Of a stretch of 64,000 nucleotides of DNA, positions 8,539-17,974 are shown in pieces (the stretch's first letter is position 1; the number at the start of each line of letters is the position of its first letter). The notes under the pieces are model-generated. The model did not search any database. It had not been told where the DNA came from and saw nothing but the letters and a program-made list of their open reading frames with translations. The DNA comes from Pseudorhodobacter aquimaris (lineage in GTDB: Bacteria > Pseudomonadota > Alphaproteobacteria > Rhodobacterales > Rhodobacteraceae). The stretch lies in NCBI RefSeq assembly GCF_001202025.1, contig NZ_LGHS01000076.1:124001-188000 (forward strand). Direction: 5' to 3'. The translations under genes were made by a program, and so were the position numbers.

Positions 8539-9046
8539 AAGTGGTGCGCAGGACATTTCTGCCCAAAGCCCGATCGGCTTTGCCAAACACGATCATGCTG
8601 CCTGTGTCGAGGGTGGCCTGTCGGCTGCTGAAACACGCTGTCTGGATGAAGGCCTTCGGTTTACGCCCGTGCGCCGTAAGGTGCTGGAGATATTGTTGCA
8701 AGAACACAGGGCACTTGGGGCCTATGCTGTGCTGGACCGTTTGCGCGATGACGGGTTCGGCTCTCAGCCGCCGGTAGCCTATCGCGCGCTTGATTTTCTG
8801 GTGACCCACGGGCTTGCCCATAAGATAGAGCGGCTGAATGCCTTCATCGCCTGTGCGCATCCTGATGAGGTCCACGCCCCCGCCTTCATGATTTGCCGCC
8901 TGTGCGATTCCGTGGCCGAGGCGCAATCCGAACCCGCCCGAAGCGCCCTTGCCGAAGCCGCAAAAGCAACCGGTTTTAAGGTTGAACGGACGGTTGTCGA
9001 GGCTGAGGGCGTCTGCCCCGGCTGTGCCCAAAAGGCCGAAGCATGA
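8534..9046 (+). CDS. zur: zinc uptake regulator, Fur family
   Basis: The product is a 170-residue Fur-type repressor. A winged-helix domain (about residues 30-105: LRFTPVRRKVLEILL, VAYRALDFLVTHGLAHKIE) is followed by a metal-binding and dimerisation region with a CRLC pair and a C-terminal CPGC pair, the four-cysteine structural zinc site. The N-terminal KHDHAAC adds possible ligands. It is divergent from znuA and overlaps znuC by 4 bases (ATGA), so co-transcription with the transporter is expected, and the context fits zinc sensing rather than iron. It probably represses znuA and its own operon when zinc is plentiful. Confidence 0.93.
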   Translation: MTSGAQDISAQSPIGFAKHDHAACVEGGLSAAETRCLDEGLRFTPVRRKVLEILLQEHRALGAYAVLDRLRDDGFGSQPPVAYRALDFLVTHGLAHKIERLNAFIACAHPDEVHAPAFMICRLCDSVAEAQSEPARSALAEAAKATGFKVERTVVEAEGVCPGCAQKAEA

Positions 9047-9786
9047 GCCTTGTTGACGTTGATAACATCAGCATCCGCTATGGTGCCAATACAGTGCTGT
9101 CCAATGTATCCCTGCGCATCGAGGCTGGGGAAATCCTGACCATCGTGGGCCCGAACGGATCGGGAAAAACCAGCCTCTTGCGGGCGATTATCGGGGCGGT
9201 AAAGCCGAGCAAAGGGCGCGTGACGCGCAGCGCGGGTGTCCGTTTGGGCTATGTTCCGCAAAAGCTCCATATCGACCCGACCTTGCCGATGACGGTCGCG
9301 CGCTTTTTGTCATTGCCGCAGGCGGTGCCGGTCGCTGACATTGAGGCGGCCCTGAAACAGGCAGGGGTGCCGGATCTGGCAAAGGCACAGATGTCGCGGC
9401 TGTCAGGCGGGCAGTTCCAGCGGGTTTTGCTGGCGCGGGCGCTGATCGGCAAGCCGCAGCTATTGCTTCTGGATGAGGCGACGCAGGGCCTCGATCAGCC
9501 CGGATCGGCGGCATTTTACCGCCAGATTGAAACCGTGCGCCGCCAGACAGGCTGTGCGGTTTTGATGATCAGCCATGAGCTGCATGTGGTGATGAGTGCG
9601 TCGGATCGGGTTATCTGCCTGAATGGGCATGTCTGCTGTGAGGGCACGCCCGAGGTTGTGGCCTCGGCCCCTGAATACCGCGCGTTGTTTGGCTCTGGCA
9701 CGATGGGGGCTTTGGCGCTTTACCGGCATGACCATGATCACGATCATCACGCTTGTGAGCATAATAAAACAGAGGCCGCCGAATGA
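9043..9786 (+). CDS. znuC: zinc ABC transporter, ATP-binding protein
   Basis: ZnuC is the ATPase that powers zinc import with ZnuB. The protein has 247 residues with Walker A GPNGSGKTS (about residue 37), signature LSGGQFQR, Walker B LLLLDEA and the switch histidine in ISHEL. An unusual C-terminal tail, HDHDHDHH followed by ACEHN, is histidine-rich and lies beyond the ATPase core. It could sense or buffer cytoplasmic zinc. The gene overlaps zur and znuB by 4 bases each. Confidence 0.95.
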   Translation: MSLVDVDNISIRYGANTVLSNVSLRIEAGEILTIVGPNGSGKTSLLRAIIGAVKPSKGRVTRSAGVRLGYVPQKLHIDPTLPMTVARFLSLPQAVPVADIEAALKQAGVPDLAKAQMSRLSGGQFQRVLLARALIGKPQLLLLDEATQGLDQPGSAAFYRQIETVRRQTGCAVLMISHELHVVMSASDRVICLNGHVCCEGTPEVVASAPEYRALFGSGTMGALALYRHDHDHDHHACEHNKTEAAE

Positions 9787-10583
9787 TGCTGGACGATTTC
9801 ATGATGCGCGCCACCCTTGCCGGGATTGGAGTGGCTTTTGCTGCGGCGCCTTTGGGCTGCTTTGTGGTCTGGCGGCGTATGGCCTATTTTGGGGATGCAA
9901 CGGCCCATGCGGCGATTCTGGGCGTGGCTTTGTCCTTGGCGCTGTCGATCTCTGTCTTTGCAGGGGCGCTGGTGGTGGCGCTGATGATGGCTTTGACGGT
10001 GAACCTCTTGTCGGGGCGTGGCTATGCGATGGATACGCTTTTGGGGGTGCTGGCGCATTCGGCTCTGGCCTTTGGGCTGGTGGCGGTCTCGTTCCTTTCG
10101 GGGGTACGGATCGATCTGATGGCCTATCTGTTTGGGGATATTCTGGCTGTTTCGCGTGTAGACCTCATGGTGATCTGGGGCGGGGCCGCATTGGTGGTGG
10201 CGCTGATCTGGTGGCGCTGGTCGGCGCTTTTGACCGCCACGCTGAACGAAGATCTTGCCTATGCCTGCGGGATCGACCCCAAGCGCGAACAGCTGGTGCT
10301 GACGCTTGCGCTGGCGGTTACAGTTGCCGTAGCGATAAAGGTTGTAGGCGTGTTGCTGATCGCGGCCTTGCTGATCATCCCGGCAGCGGCCGCCAGATCC
10401 CTAAGCCGCACGCCCGAGGGAATGGCGATGGTGGCGGCCTGTATCGGGGGGGCTGCAACCATTATCGGGCTGCGCCTGGCCTATGTTCTGGATACGCCTG
10501 CAGGCCCGTCGATTGTCTGTGTCGCCGCCCTGATTTTTGCCGCGCTCAGCGTTTTGGCCAAGCTTCGCGGCGCTTCCGCCTGA
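9783..10583 (+). CDS. znuB: zinc ABC transporter, permease
   Basis: ZnuB is the inner-membrane channel of the zinc importer (ABC-3 family). Its 266 residues form about seven to eight hydrophobic segments. It starts with an ATGATG overlap on the znuC stop. The family motif region around YFGDATAHAAILG and the loop ACGIDPKREQ are present. It closes the zur-znuC-znuB operon. A GGCCGC/GCGGCC dyad follows at about 10640, before the convergent gene. Confidence 0.95.
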   Translation: MMLDDFMMRATLAGIGVAFAAAPLGCFVVWRRMAYFGDATAHAAILGVALSLALSISVFAGALVVALMMALTVNLLSGRGYAMDTLLGVLAHSALAFGLVAVSFLSGVRIDLMAYLFGDILAVSRVDLMVIWGGAALVVALIWWRWSALLTATLNEDLAYACGIDPKREQLVLTLALAVTVAVAIKVVGVLLIAALLIIPAAAARSLSRTPEGMAMVAACIGGAATIIGLRLAYVLDTPAGPSIVCVAALIFAALSVLAKLRGASA

Positions 10584-10710
10584 CGGTCGACATGCGGGCG
10601 GCCTGCACAATGTGGCGTTTTTTGCCAGTTGGCCGCACCCTTGGGCGCGGCCGGTGTCATGGGCGATTTCCCTGTCAGCGCAACGTGCCATCACGCTGTT
10701 GGATGGCTAT

Positions 10711-12669
10711 CTAGCTGCGTGTCGCTTTGCGCGCCTCGGCATAGATCGGCGAATTTGCCGAGAGGGTGTAGCGGCCGCGCCGAGTTTTCTCTATCCGGCC
10801 TTCACGCAACAAAGTGCCGAAGCTGCGCAGGATTGCCTCGCGGTCGTCTTCCAGTTCCGGCTGCAACACCAGCACATGACCGACCATTTGCAGGCGGGAA
10901 ACATCGGGATGCTCCTCGACATGGGTGGCATAGGCGGCCGCTGCCTCCAACAAAGCGGGCAGGGATTGCGCGCCCAAACGATCGACATAGACGGCAAACC
11001 CGACGACATCGCCAAAGATATTGCGCGCGTCGGTGCTGTCCAGCGCAGGGTCGAACGCGGGGTCGTTTTCGTCAAGCGATGCGGCCAGATGGCTGCCGGT
11101 TACACTGACAGAGGAAAGCTGGCTTTGCTCAACCGAGGGCCGTACCCGCGGCGTATCGATGCGCTGTTCGGACACGAGCATAAGAGGTGCTGGCCGTTTT
11201 GCCGGTTTGGCAGGCGCGCCCGGCGCGTTGGGATCGCGCGGGCGGACAGCACGCTCCAGATCGCTGCGATAGGGGTTCTTGCGCATCTCTTCGGTCGGGC
11301 CGGTCTTGCCGCCAGACTGGCGATCAGCAACGGTGGCCGCAACGGCAGCTTTGAGGTGGGAAATCGCGGACAGGCGGCGGCGGTTGTCGGGGCCATCCAG
11401 TTCAGAGTTGGTTTGGTCCAGCAGCCGCTTGACAGAGGCGTCATCGTCAGAGCCAGCCAGCTCAGCGCCGCGTCGGCGGTTCGAGGTCGGACGTGTCGGG
11501 CGCACTGGGCCGGTTTTGGCCTCGGTGGTTTCGGTCGCTGCGGGTTCGGCTTCTTCGCGCAGCGCGTCCAGCTCGCGCATCAGGTCTGCTTCGGCCTCGG
11601 GGCTTAGGGTCGGCTCGCTTGCGGTTTCGGGTGAAGGTTCTGACGTATCGGGGTTTTCCGCGACACGGCGAATTTTGATAACCCGGGCGCGTGCGCGCTC
11701 TAGAGTTGGGTTTACCTCGGCCTCGGCTTTGACTTCTTGCTCATCGTCGGATTGCGGTTCTGTGACAGCTTCGGCCTCTGGCACAGTATCACTATCTTGT
11801 TCGGCTTGGACCGGGCTGTCCGCGGACGGCATGTCAAGCACACCTGAATCGGTCGCAAAATTGGTCCCGAAAGATGTCGGCACAGTCATTTCAGTGGGCA
11901 TATCGGCGGCGACGGGATCATCCGTCAAAGGGGCGCTGTCTGGCTGTGTGGTCTCGGCAACGGTTTCTTGAGGGACGGAGGTCTCTTCTGTTTCGGCCAG
12001 TGCAGCACTGAGAGAGGCGAGCAGATTATCATCATCGGCCTCTGCTTTGGGGTCCGCTTTGGCTGGGGGGTCAGCGGCCGCATCCTTGGCACTATCTGGC
12101 GCTTCTGCCACCGCCTCTGGACGATCCACGCCCTTGGCTGTGGTGGGCTCGGTCGGTGCAATCTTTGCTTCTGGCTTTGCCTCAGGCTCAGCCTTGATCG
12201 GCGGGCGGGTCATCTCGCCCGAGGCGCGGCCCTCGGCCATTGCGCTGCGAATACGAGACAGTTTTTCGACAACACTGTTTGAAATGGTGCCGTTTGCGGG
12301 CGCATTTTCGGCGGCTTCTTTCAACATTGTGTCGGGCTTGGCGGCAGGCGGGACCTGTTCCGACACTAAGGCAGGGGCGACATAATTTGGTGCGGGACCT
12401 GCATCGGGTCGCGAATCGGCTGCGCGCAAGACGACACCGTTTTCCTGAACCCGCGATTCCACGCGTCGCTGCATCTCACGTTCTGCGATTCTATGCAGCA
12501 TGGCCGTGTCTGGCGTGGGTGGTTCTGCCCCGAAATAACGGTCATCTGCGGCCAAATCACGGAAATATTCCGCAATCGCCTTCATCGTGTTGAAAGGCTC
12601 GTCGAACCCCTCCAGTGTGCAAGAGAAGGTTCCGTAAGAAACCGTAAGTATTTTGCTCGCCCCGACCAT
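10711..12669 (-). CDS. large acidic low-complexity protein of unknown function
   Basis: I do not recognise a named family. The protein has 652 residues from ATG 12669; an upstream TTG at 12693 is possible but AAGGG sits before the ATG. Three parts are visible. An ordered N-terminal block (about 1-85: ILTVSYGTFSCTLEGFDEPF, then MKAIAEYFRDLAADDRYFGA) comes first. A long linker of about 350 residues follows, rich in Ala, Glu, Pro, Ser and Thr. The ordered C-terminal block (about 480-652) is basic at its end and reads FGDVVGFAVYVDRLGAQSLP...LRSFGTLLREGRIEKTRRGRYTL, like a small winged-helix or regulatory domain. There is no signal peptide or membrane segment. It is convergent with znuB and divergent from thiN. 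Confidence 0.75.
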   Translation of the reverse strand: MVGASKILTVSYGTFSCTLEGFDEPFNTMKAIAEYFRDLAADDRYFGAEPPTPDTAMLHRIAEREMQRRVESRVQENGVVLRAADSRPDAGPAPNYVAPALVSEQVPPAAKPDTMLKEAAENAPANGTISNSVVEKLSRIRSAMAEGRASGEMTRPPIKAEPEAKPEAKIAPTEPTTAKGVDRPEAVAEAPDSAKDAAADPPAKADPKAEADDDNLLASLSAALAETEETSVPQETVAETTQPDSAPLTDDPVAADMPTEMTVPTSFGTNFATDSGVLDMPSADSPVQAEQDSDTVPEAEAVTEPQSDDEQEVKAEAEVNPTLERARARVIKIRRVAENPDTSEPSPETASEPTLSPEAEADLMRELDALREEAEPAATETTEAKTGPVRPTRPTSNRRRGAELAGSDDDASVKRLLDQTNSELDGPDNRRRLSAISHLKAAVAATVADRQSGGKTGPTEEMRKNPYRSDLERAVRPRDPNAPGAPAKPAKRPAPLMLVSEQRIDTPRVRPSVEQSQLSSVSVTGSHLAASLDENDPAFDPALDSTDARNIFGDVVGFAVYVDRLGAQSLPALLEAAAAYATHVEEHPDVSRLQMVGHVLVLQPELEDDREAILRSFGTLLREGRIEKTRRGRYTLSANSPIYAEARKATRS

Positions 12670-12807
12670 TGGATGCTCGCCCTTTTTTGCCAATTCCCAG
12701 CATAGTTAACAGCAAAGGATGTTCAATTTCGTGAATTAATTGGGGTAACATTATGGAATAAATGTGTTCAAAGAACAGAATTCTGCCTTATTTGAGGAAA
12801 CAGTTTT

Positions 12808-13485
12808 GTGACAAAAAGCGCTATTGTCGACTCTCGGGGCGGGGTAACCTTGATCGCGGGCGGGCCGGTAAGACGAAAAGATTTGATTGCGGCGCAAGGG
12901 CTTGCACCCTGTCTGGTGGCCGCTGACGGTGGTGCGGACCGGGCGCTGGCGCTGGGGGCGCACCCTGCGGCGGTGATCGGCGATCTTGACAGCATAACGC
13001 AAGCTGCTCGTACAGAGTTGGGCACCGCCGTGCACCACATTGCGGAACAAGACAGCACCGATTTTGACAAGGCCCTGCGCAATATCAACGCGCCTTTTGT
13101 GCTGGGCCTCGGGCTGCTTGGCGGGCGTGTGGATCATGAGTTGTCGGCGCTTGCCGTTCTGGCGCGCAGGGCTGCCGCTGCCTGTTTGCTGATCGGGCCG
13201 CAGGATGTGATCTTTGCGGCCCCGCCGCTGTTGACTATTGCGATGCGCGCGGGCGACCGGTTCAGCCTGTTTCCCTTCGCGCCGGTCACGGGGCGCAGCG
13301 AGGGGTTGCAGTGGCCGATTGAGGGTATCGGTTTTTCGCCAAGCGGGCGAGGCGGCACGTCGAATATGGCGCTTGGTCCGGTGCGGTTGGAAATGGACGC
13401 GCCGGGGATGCTGGTGATCGTCCCGCGCGCGCGGTTGCGCGAGGCGCTGGAGGCGCGGCTGGTGGCGGAGCCATGGAAATGCTGA
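12808..13485 (+). CDS. thiN: thiamine pyrophosphokinase
   Basis: The enzyme transfers pyrophosphate from ATP to thiamine, giving the cofactor thiamine diphosphate. The 225-residue protein shows the family motifs: AADGGADRAL, VIGDLDSI (metal-binding aspartates), DSTDFDKAL and GLGLLGGRVDHEL, then the thiamine-binding half with SPSGRGGTSNMA. The GTG start at 12808 is supported by GAGGA 9 bases upstream. Its 3' end overlaps the following gene by 13 bases. Confidence 0.9.
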   Translation: MTKSAIVDSRGGVTLIAGGPVRRKDLIAAQGLAPCLVAADGGADRALALGAHPAAVIGDLDSITQAARTELGTAVHHIAEQDSTDFDKALRNINAPFVLGLGLLGGRVDHELSALAVLARRAAAACLLIGPQDVIFAAPPLLTIAMRAGDRFSLFPFAPVTGRSEGLQWPIEGIGFSPSGRGGTSNMALGPVRLEMDAPGMLVIVPRARLREALEARLVAEPWKC

Positions 13486-14132
13486 TCCTGCCGGTGCATC
13501 AAACAGTGGTGCTGGAAACGCCCAAGACCGGCTCCCTGGCCCTGCGCGCGATGCTTGCCCCCTATACCGTGCCACAATCGGACAAGGCACCGCGCCACAT
13601 TGGCCATGACGCGTTTCGCCGTAATTTCGCGCCCGATCTGGTCATGGGGTTTGGCAGGCTGCCACAAACCGTGGCCGTGGTCCGCGCGCCGTTGGAGCGG
13701 ATGCAAAGCTGGTATCGTTATCGCCGCCGCCCGCAGCTAAAAGGTCTGCCTGCCAGCACCCTTGGCGTCAGCTTTGAGGGATTCATGCTGGCCTATCTGG
13801 AGGGGGGGCGGCCGGAAATGGCGAATGTCGGCCGTCAAGACCGTTTTGTCGGCTGGGATGGCGTGCATGCGCGGGTGGACCATCTGTTCGACTATGCGCA
13901 GCTTAGCCTGTTGGAGCAATTCTTTTCCGCGCTGACAGGCGATGCTCTGACCCTGCCGGAAAGAAATAAGACCCCGAAAAGGGTGAGGGCGGATTATACC
14001 ATAAGCGCCGAGGTGCTGGAGCGGTTTACCACAGATAACAGCGCGGAACTGGCCATGTATGGTGCCGTTGCGGCGGCGGGCCATCTGATGCGCCCCGGTT
14101 CAGGGGCGAAATTTAGCAGTTGGGCACATTGA
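13473..14132 (+). CDS. sulfotransferase-like protein
   Basis: The product has 219 residues. The early segment HQTVVLETPKTGSLALRAML resembles the PAPS-binding 5'-phosphosulfate loop of sulfotransferases (here PKTGS). AVVRAPLERMQSWYRYR matches the conserved 3'-phosphate-binding Arg/Ser region in position and pattern. The acceptor substrate cannot be inferred. It starts inside the end of thiN, and its last 20 bases overlap the convergent sdaA. I judge it a divergent small sulfotransferase, moderately sure. Confidence 0.65.
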   Translation: MEMLILPVHQTVVLETPKTGSLALRAMLAPYTVPQSDKAPRHIGHDAFRRNFAPDLVMGFGRLPQTVAVVRAPLERMQSWYRYRRRPQLKGLPASTLGVSFEGFMLAYLEGGRPEMANVGRQDRFVGWDGVHARVDHLFDYAQLSLLEQFFSALTGDALTLPERNKTPKRVRADYTISAEVLERFTTDNSAELAMYGAVAAAGHLMRPGSGAKFSSWAH

Positions 14133-15492
14133 CGGCCAACCCGCCCAATGAGGTTTCCTTGTATTTCTCATGCATGTCCTGCCCTGTCTGGCGCATGGTT
14201 TCGATACAGGCATCAAGGCTGACCAGATGCACCCCGTCACCGCGCAGCGCCAATGAGGCCGCCGAGACCGCCTTGATCGCGCCCAGACCGTTGCGCTCGA
14301 TACAGGGCACCTGCACCAACCCTTTGACCGGATCGCAGGTCATGCCGAGGTGATGCTCCAGCGCGATTTCGGCGGCATTTTCGATTTGCTCGGGGCTGCC
14401 ACCCAATACAGCACAAAGCCCCGCCGCCGCCATGGCCGCGGCACTGCCAACCTCGGCCTGACAGCCTGATTCCGCGCCCGAGATGCTGGCGTTATGTTTG
14501 CACAGCCCGCCGATTGCCGCCGCTGTCAGCAGGAAGTCCGGCACCCTGGAGGCGCTCGCCCCCGGCACATGATCCAGATAATAGCGGATCACCGCAGGCA
14601 CCACGCCCGCCGCCCCGTTGGTCGGCGCGGTCACAACCTGCCCACCGGCGGCATTTTCCTCATTCACCGCCATGGCATATAGCGACATCCAGTCGTTGAT
14701 CACATGCGGCGCGGTCATATTCAGGCCGCGCTCGGCCAGAAGCGCCTCATGTATCGCCTTGGCGCGCCGCCGCACCTTGAGGCCGCCGGGCAGGATCCCC
14801 GTGCCTTCCATGCCGCGGTTGATGCAATCATTCATCACCTCCCATACCCGCGCAAGACCTTTGTCCAGGTCTTGTGGAGTGCGAAAACGCAGCTCGTTCT
14901 TGCGTTTCATCTGGGCGATGGTCAGCCCCGAGGATTGCGCCATCTCCAGCATCTCGGCCGCGTTTTGAAAGGGGTAGGGCACATCTGACCGGCTGTCGGT
15001 CTTGGTGGTGCCAGCGGCGGCATGTTCATCAGCCGTCAGAACAAAACCGCCCCCGATGGAATAATAGGTCTCGGAGAGGATCACATCGCCCTGCGCATCC
15101 GTGGCTTGGATCACCATACCGTTGGCATGGCCGGGCAGGCTTGGGCCGTAATCAAACAGCAAATCCTTGGTTAGGTCAAACTGCAACACGCCAAGGCCGG
15201 GCGCGTCGATGGTTTTGGTGTCCTTGATCGCGGTAAGGGCGGATTCGGCACGGGCCGCGTCATAGGATTGCGGCGCAAACCCTGCCAGTCCAAGGATGGT
15301 CGCCCGGTCGGTGGCATGGCCGACGCCGGTAAAGGCAAGGCTGCCATGAAGCGTGGCCTTTAGCCCATGGGCGGCAAAGGGGCTGTGGCGCAGGGTGTCC
15401 AGAAACCGCCCCGCCGCGACCATCGGGCCCATCGTGTGCGAAGAGGACGGGCCGATGCCCAATTTGAACATATCGAGGACAGAAAGAAACAT
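14113..15492 (-). CDS. sdaA: L-serine ammonia-lyase (iron-sulfur type)
   Basis: SdaA deaminates L-serine to pyruvate. The 459-residue single-chain enzyme has the beta domain first (MFLSVLDMFKLGIGPSSSHTMGP) and the catalytic alpha domain after it. The cluster cysteines lie in GGLCKHNASISGAESGCQAE, GMTCDP and the following VPCIERN. The ATG at 15492 has GAAGGG just upstream; a GTG two codons earlier is possible. It is convergent with the sulfotransferase-like gene and divergent from rpiA. Confidence 0.95.
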   Translation of the reverse strand: MFLSVLDMFKLGIGPSSSHTMGPMVAAGRFLDTLRHSPFAAHGLKATLHGSLAFTGVGHATDRATILGLAGFAPQSYDAARAESALTAIKDTKTIDAPGLGVLQFDLTKDLLFDYGPSLPGHANGMVIQATDAQGDVILSETYYSIGGGFVLTADEHAAAGTTKTDSRSDVPYPFQNAAEMLEMAQSSGLTIAQMKRKNELRFRTPQDLDKGLARVWEVMNDCINRGMEGTGILPGGLKVRRRAKAIHEALLAERGLNMTAPHVINDWMSLYAMAVNEENAAGGQVVTAPTNGAAGVVPAVIRYYLDHVPGASASRVPDFLLTAAAIGGLCKHNASISGAESGCQAEVGSAAAMAAAGLCAVLGGSPEQIENAAEIALEHHLGMTCDPVKGLVQVPCIERNGLGAIKAVSAASLALRGDGVHLVSLDACIETMRQTGQDMHEKYKETSLGGLAVNVPNC

Positions 15493-15720
15493 AAGCACCC
15501 TTCATTTCATCTGCGCGGACGGCAGGCTTCAACCTCTAACGCCCCTGCGTGCCATACTATATCTTGAAAACGACATTTCCAACGGCTTCGCGCCACGCGG
15601 CCCGGATGTATCCGATTTTCGGCAGTCCTGCCGCTCCACAGGGGCAAAAGGCGCAATTGCCCCCTCGCACCGCGCGGCTGCCTCGCCTATAAGTGCCCAA
15701 CAACAGTGAATGAGGACATT

Positions 15721-16509
15721 ATGGCGGTAGAGCTTTCCCCGATCGAAAAGGCCAAATTCGTCGCCGCCAAACGGGCGGTTGATTGTATCGAAGATGGTAT
15801 GAAGCTGGGGCTTGGTACCGGGTCCACCGCGGCATGGATGGTGCGCTGTCTGGCCGACCGTATCCGCGAAGAGGGGTTGCAGGTGCGCGGCGTTCCCACC
15901 TCTACCCGCACGGCGGAACTGGCGCGCAGCCTTGGCGTGCCGATCACCACGCTGGATGAGGTGCGCTGGCTTGATCTGACAATCGACGGGGCGGATGAAT
16001 TCGACCCCGAGTTGAACCTGATCAAAGGTGGCGGTGCCGCGCTTTTGCAAGAGAAAATTGTCGCCACCGCCAGCGACCAGATGATCGTGATCACCGATGC
16101 CGCCAAAGAGGTGCGTCAGCTGGGCGCCTTCCCCTTGCCGGTGGAGGTGATCCCCTTTGGCTGGAAATCCACACAGGCCCTGATCGAGGAATTGTTGGGC
16201 AGCATGAATGTGCTGTCATGCGAATGTGCCTTGCGGATGAAGGACGGCGCGCCTTTGTTGACGGATGAGGCAAATTACATCATCGACCTGCATCTGAAAC
16301 GGATTAACGAGCCGCGGCAACTGTCGATGGCGCTGAACCAGATCCCCGGCGTGGTAGAAAACGGGCTGTTTATTGATATCTGTGACATGGTGATTATCGG
16401 TCACGGCGATGGCCGTGTGGTCGTGCGCGACATCAATTCGGGCGAAATCAAGGGTGAGCGGGTAGAGTTCGAGCCAAGCGACAACGTCTTTGCCAACCCC
16501 GAGGATTGA
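15721..16509 (+). CDS. rpiA: ribose-5-phosphate isomerase A
   Basis: RpiA interconverts ribose-5-phosphate and ribulose-5-phosphate in the pentose phosphate pathway. The 262-residue product carries the phosphate loop LGTGSTAAW, the catalytic DGADEFDPELNLIKGGGAAL motif and KEVRQLGAFPLPVEVIPFG. ATG 15721 follows TGAGGA by 4-5 bases and is preferred over a GTG at 15706. It is followed 46 bases later by glutathione reductase, a neighbour often found with it in this order, probably in one operon. Confidence 0.96.
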   Translation: MAVELSPIEKAKFVAAKRAVDCIEDGMKLGLGTGSTAAWMVRCLADRIREEGLQVRGVPTSTRTAELARSLGVPITTLDEVRWLDLTIDGADEFDPELNLIKGGGAALLQEKIVATASDQMIVITDAAKEVRQLGAFPLPVEVIPFGWKSTQALIEELLGSMNVLSCECALRMKDGAPLLTDEANYIIDLHLKRINEPRQLSMALNQIPGVVENGLFIDICDMVIIGHGDGRVVVRDINSGEIKGERVEFEPSDNVFANPED

Positions 16510-16555
16510 TCAGAAACCCCAACCCCTTTTTTCTATTTTCAAGGAGCCATGAAAC

Positions 16556-17914
16556 ATGAGTTTTGACTACGATCTTTTCGTCATTGGCGGTGGCTCTGGC
16601 GGGGTGCGTGCCGCGCGGATCGCTGCCGGAACCCATGGTGCCAAAGTGGCGCTGGCCGAGGAATTCCGCATGGGCGGCACCTGCGTCATTCGCGGCTGTG
16701 TGCCCAAAAAGCTGATGGTCTATGCCTCCAGCTATCCGGGGATGGTGGATGAGGCGCGGGCCTACGGTTGGGAGGCAAGCATTGGCCGGTTTGAGTGGTC
16801 CGATTTTCGCACCAAGTTGGAGACAGAGCTGACGCGGCTGGAGACGGCATATCGTTCCGGATTGACCAACGCAGGGGTGACGGTCTTTGACAGCCGCGCT
16901 GTGCTGGTTGATGCGCATACCGTCAAACTGGCCGACGGCAAAACCGTCAGCGCCAAACACATTCTTGTGGCCACGGGGGGTACGCCTTTCGTGCCAGATT
17001 TCCCGGGCCGTGAGATGGCGATCACCTCTGACGAGATTTTCAACGTCAAGGTCTTGCCCAAACGCGTTTTGATCGTCGGCGGCGGCTATATCGCGTCCGA
17101 ATTTGCTTGTATCCTCAATGGTTTGGGCTGTGAGGTTGCGCAGTATTACCGCGGGGCGCAAATCCTGCGCGGATTTGATGAGGAGGCCCGCGGCCATGTG
17201 GCCGAGGCCATGCGCGAAAACGGTGTGGATATCCATTGCGGCACCACTGTGATGCGGCTGGAAAAAGCCGATGACGGTATCCGCGCGGTGGCAACCGATG
17301 GGTCGGAAAACGTTTTCGATGCGGTGCTTTATGCGACGGGCCGTATCCCCAATTCCAAAGGGTTGGGTCTTGAGGATCTTGGCGTCAAGCTGGGCCGTGG
17401 TGGGCAGATCGAGGTTGATGACTATAGCCAGACAGCGGTGCCTTCCATTTTTGCCGTGGGCGATGTGACCGACCGCATTAACCTGACGCCGGTCGCCATC
17501 CGCGAGGGTCACGCCTTTGCCGATACGGTTTTTGGCGGCCAGCGGCGCTGCGTCGACCACAGTCTTTTTGCTTCGGCTGTGTTTACCCAGCCCGAAATGG
17601 GCACCATCGGCATGACCGAAGAGGCCGCCCGCGCGCAAGAACCGATCGAAGTTTATGCAACCGCTTTCCGGCCTATGCAATCGGCTTTTGCCGGTGAGCA
17701 GGACCGCGTGTTGATGAAATTGATCGTGTCACAGGAAAGCCGCAAGGTTCTGGGCTGTCATATCGTCGCACCCGGCGCCGGTGAAATGATCCAGCTCGTG
17801 GGCATTGCGATGACAATGGGTGTCACCAAAGAGCAATTTGACGCGACAATCGCGGTTCACCCGACAATGTCCGAGGAGCTGGTTACGATGCGCAGCCCGG
17901 TTCGGACCGGCTAG
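16556..17914 (+). CDS. gor: glutathione-disulfide reductase
   Basis: Gor reduces oxidised glutathione with NADPH in the cytoplasm. The 452-residue flavoprotein has the FAD-binding GGGSGGVRAAR loop at the N-terminus and the redox-active disulfide in GGTCVIRGCVPKKL. A second nucleotide loop, IVGGGYIASEFA, is followed by arginines (YYRGAQILRGF) expected for NADPH. The C-terminal dimer motif, AVHPTMSEELVTMR, carries the His-Glu pair. An AAGGAG ribosome site lies 9 bases before the ATG. Confidence 0.95.
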   Translation: MSFDYDLFVIGGGSGGVRAARIAAGTHGAKVALAEEFRMGGTCVIRGCVPKKLMVYASSYPGMVDEARAYGWEASIGRFEWSDFRTKLETELTRLETAYRSGLTNAGVTVFDSRAVLVDAHTVKLADGKTVSAKHILVATGGTPFVPDFPGREMAITSDEIFNVKVLPKRVLIVGGGYIASEFACILNGLGCEVAQYYRGAQILRGFDEEARGHVAEAMRENGVDIHCGTTVMRLEKADDGIRAVATDGSENVFDAVLYATGRIPNSKGLGLEDLGVKLGRGGQIEVDDYSQTAVPSIFAVGDVTDRINLTPVAIREGHAFADTVFGGQRRCVDHSLFASAVFTQPEMGTIGMTEEAARAQEPIEVYATAFRPMQSAFAGEQDRVLMKLIVSQESRKVLGCHIVAPGAGEMIQLVGIAMTMGVTKEQFDATIAVHPTMSEELVTMRSPVRTG

Positions 17915-17974
17915 GCTTGAATTTCTGGTAATAAACACCAGTTTAAACGGAATGTAAGAAGATAGGGAAAGATA

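Noticed and set aside
16448-17680. long minus-strand open frame over gor
   Set aside because: Composition is shadow-like (His/Gly/Asp-rich); the plus strand encodes glutathione reductase with all motifs.
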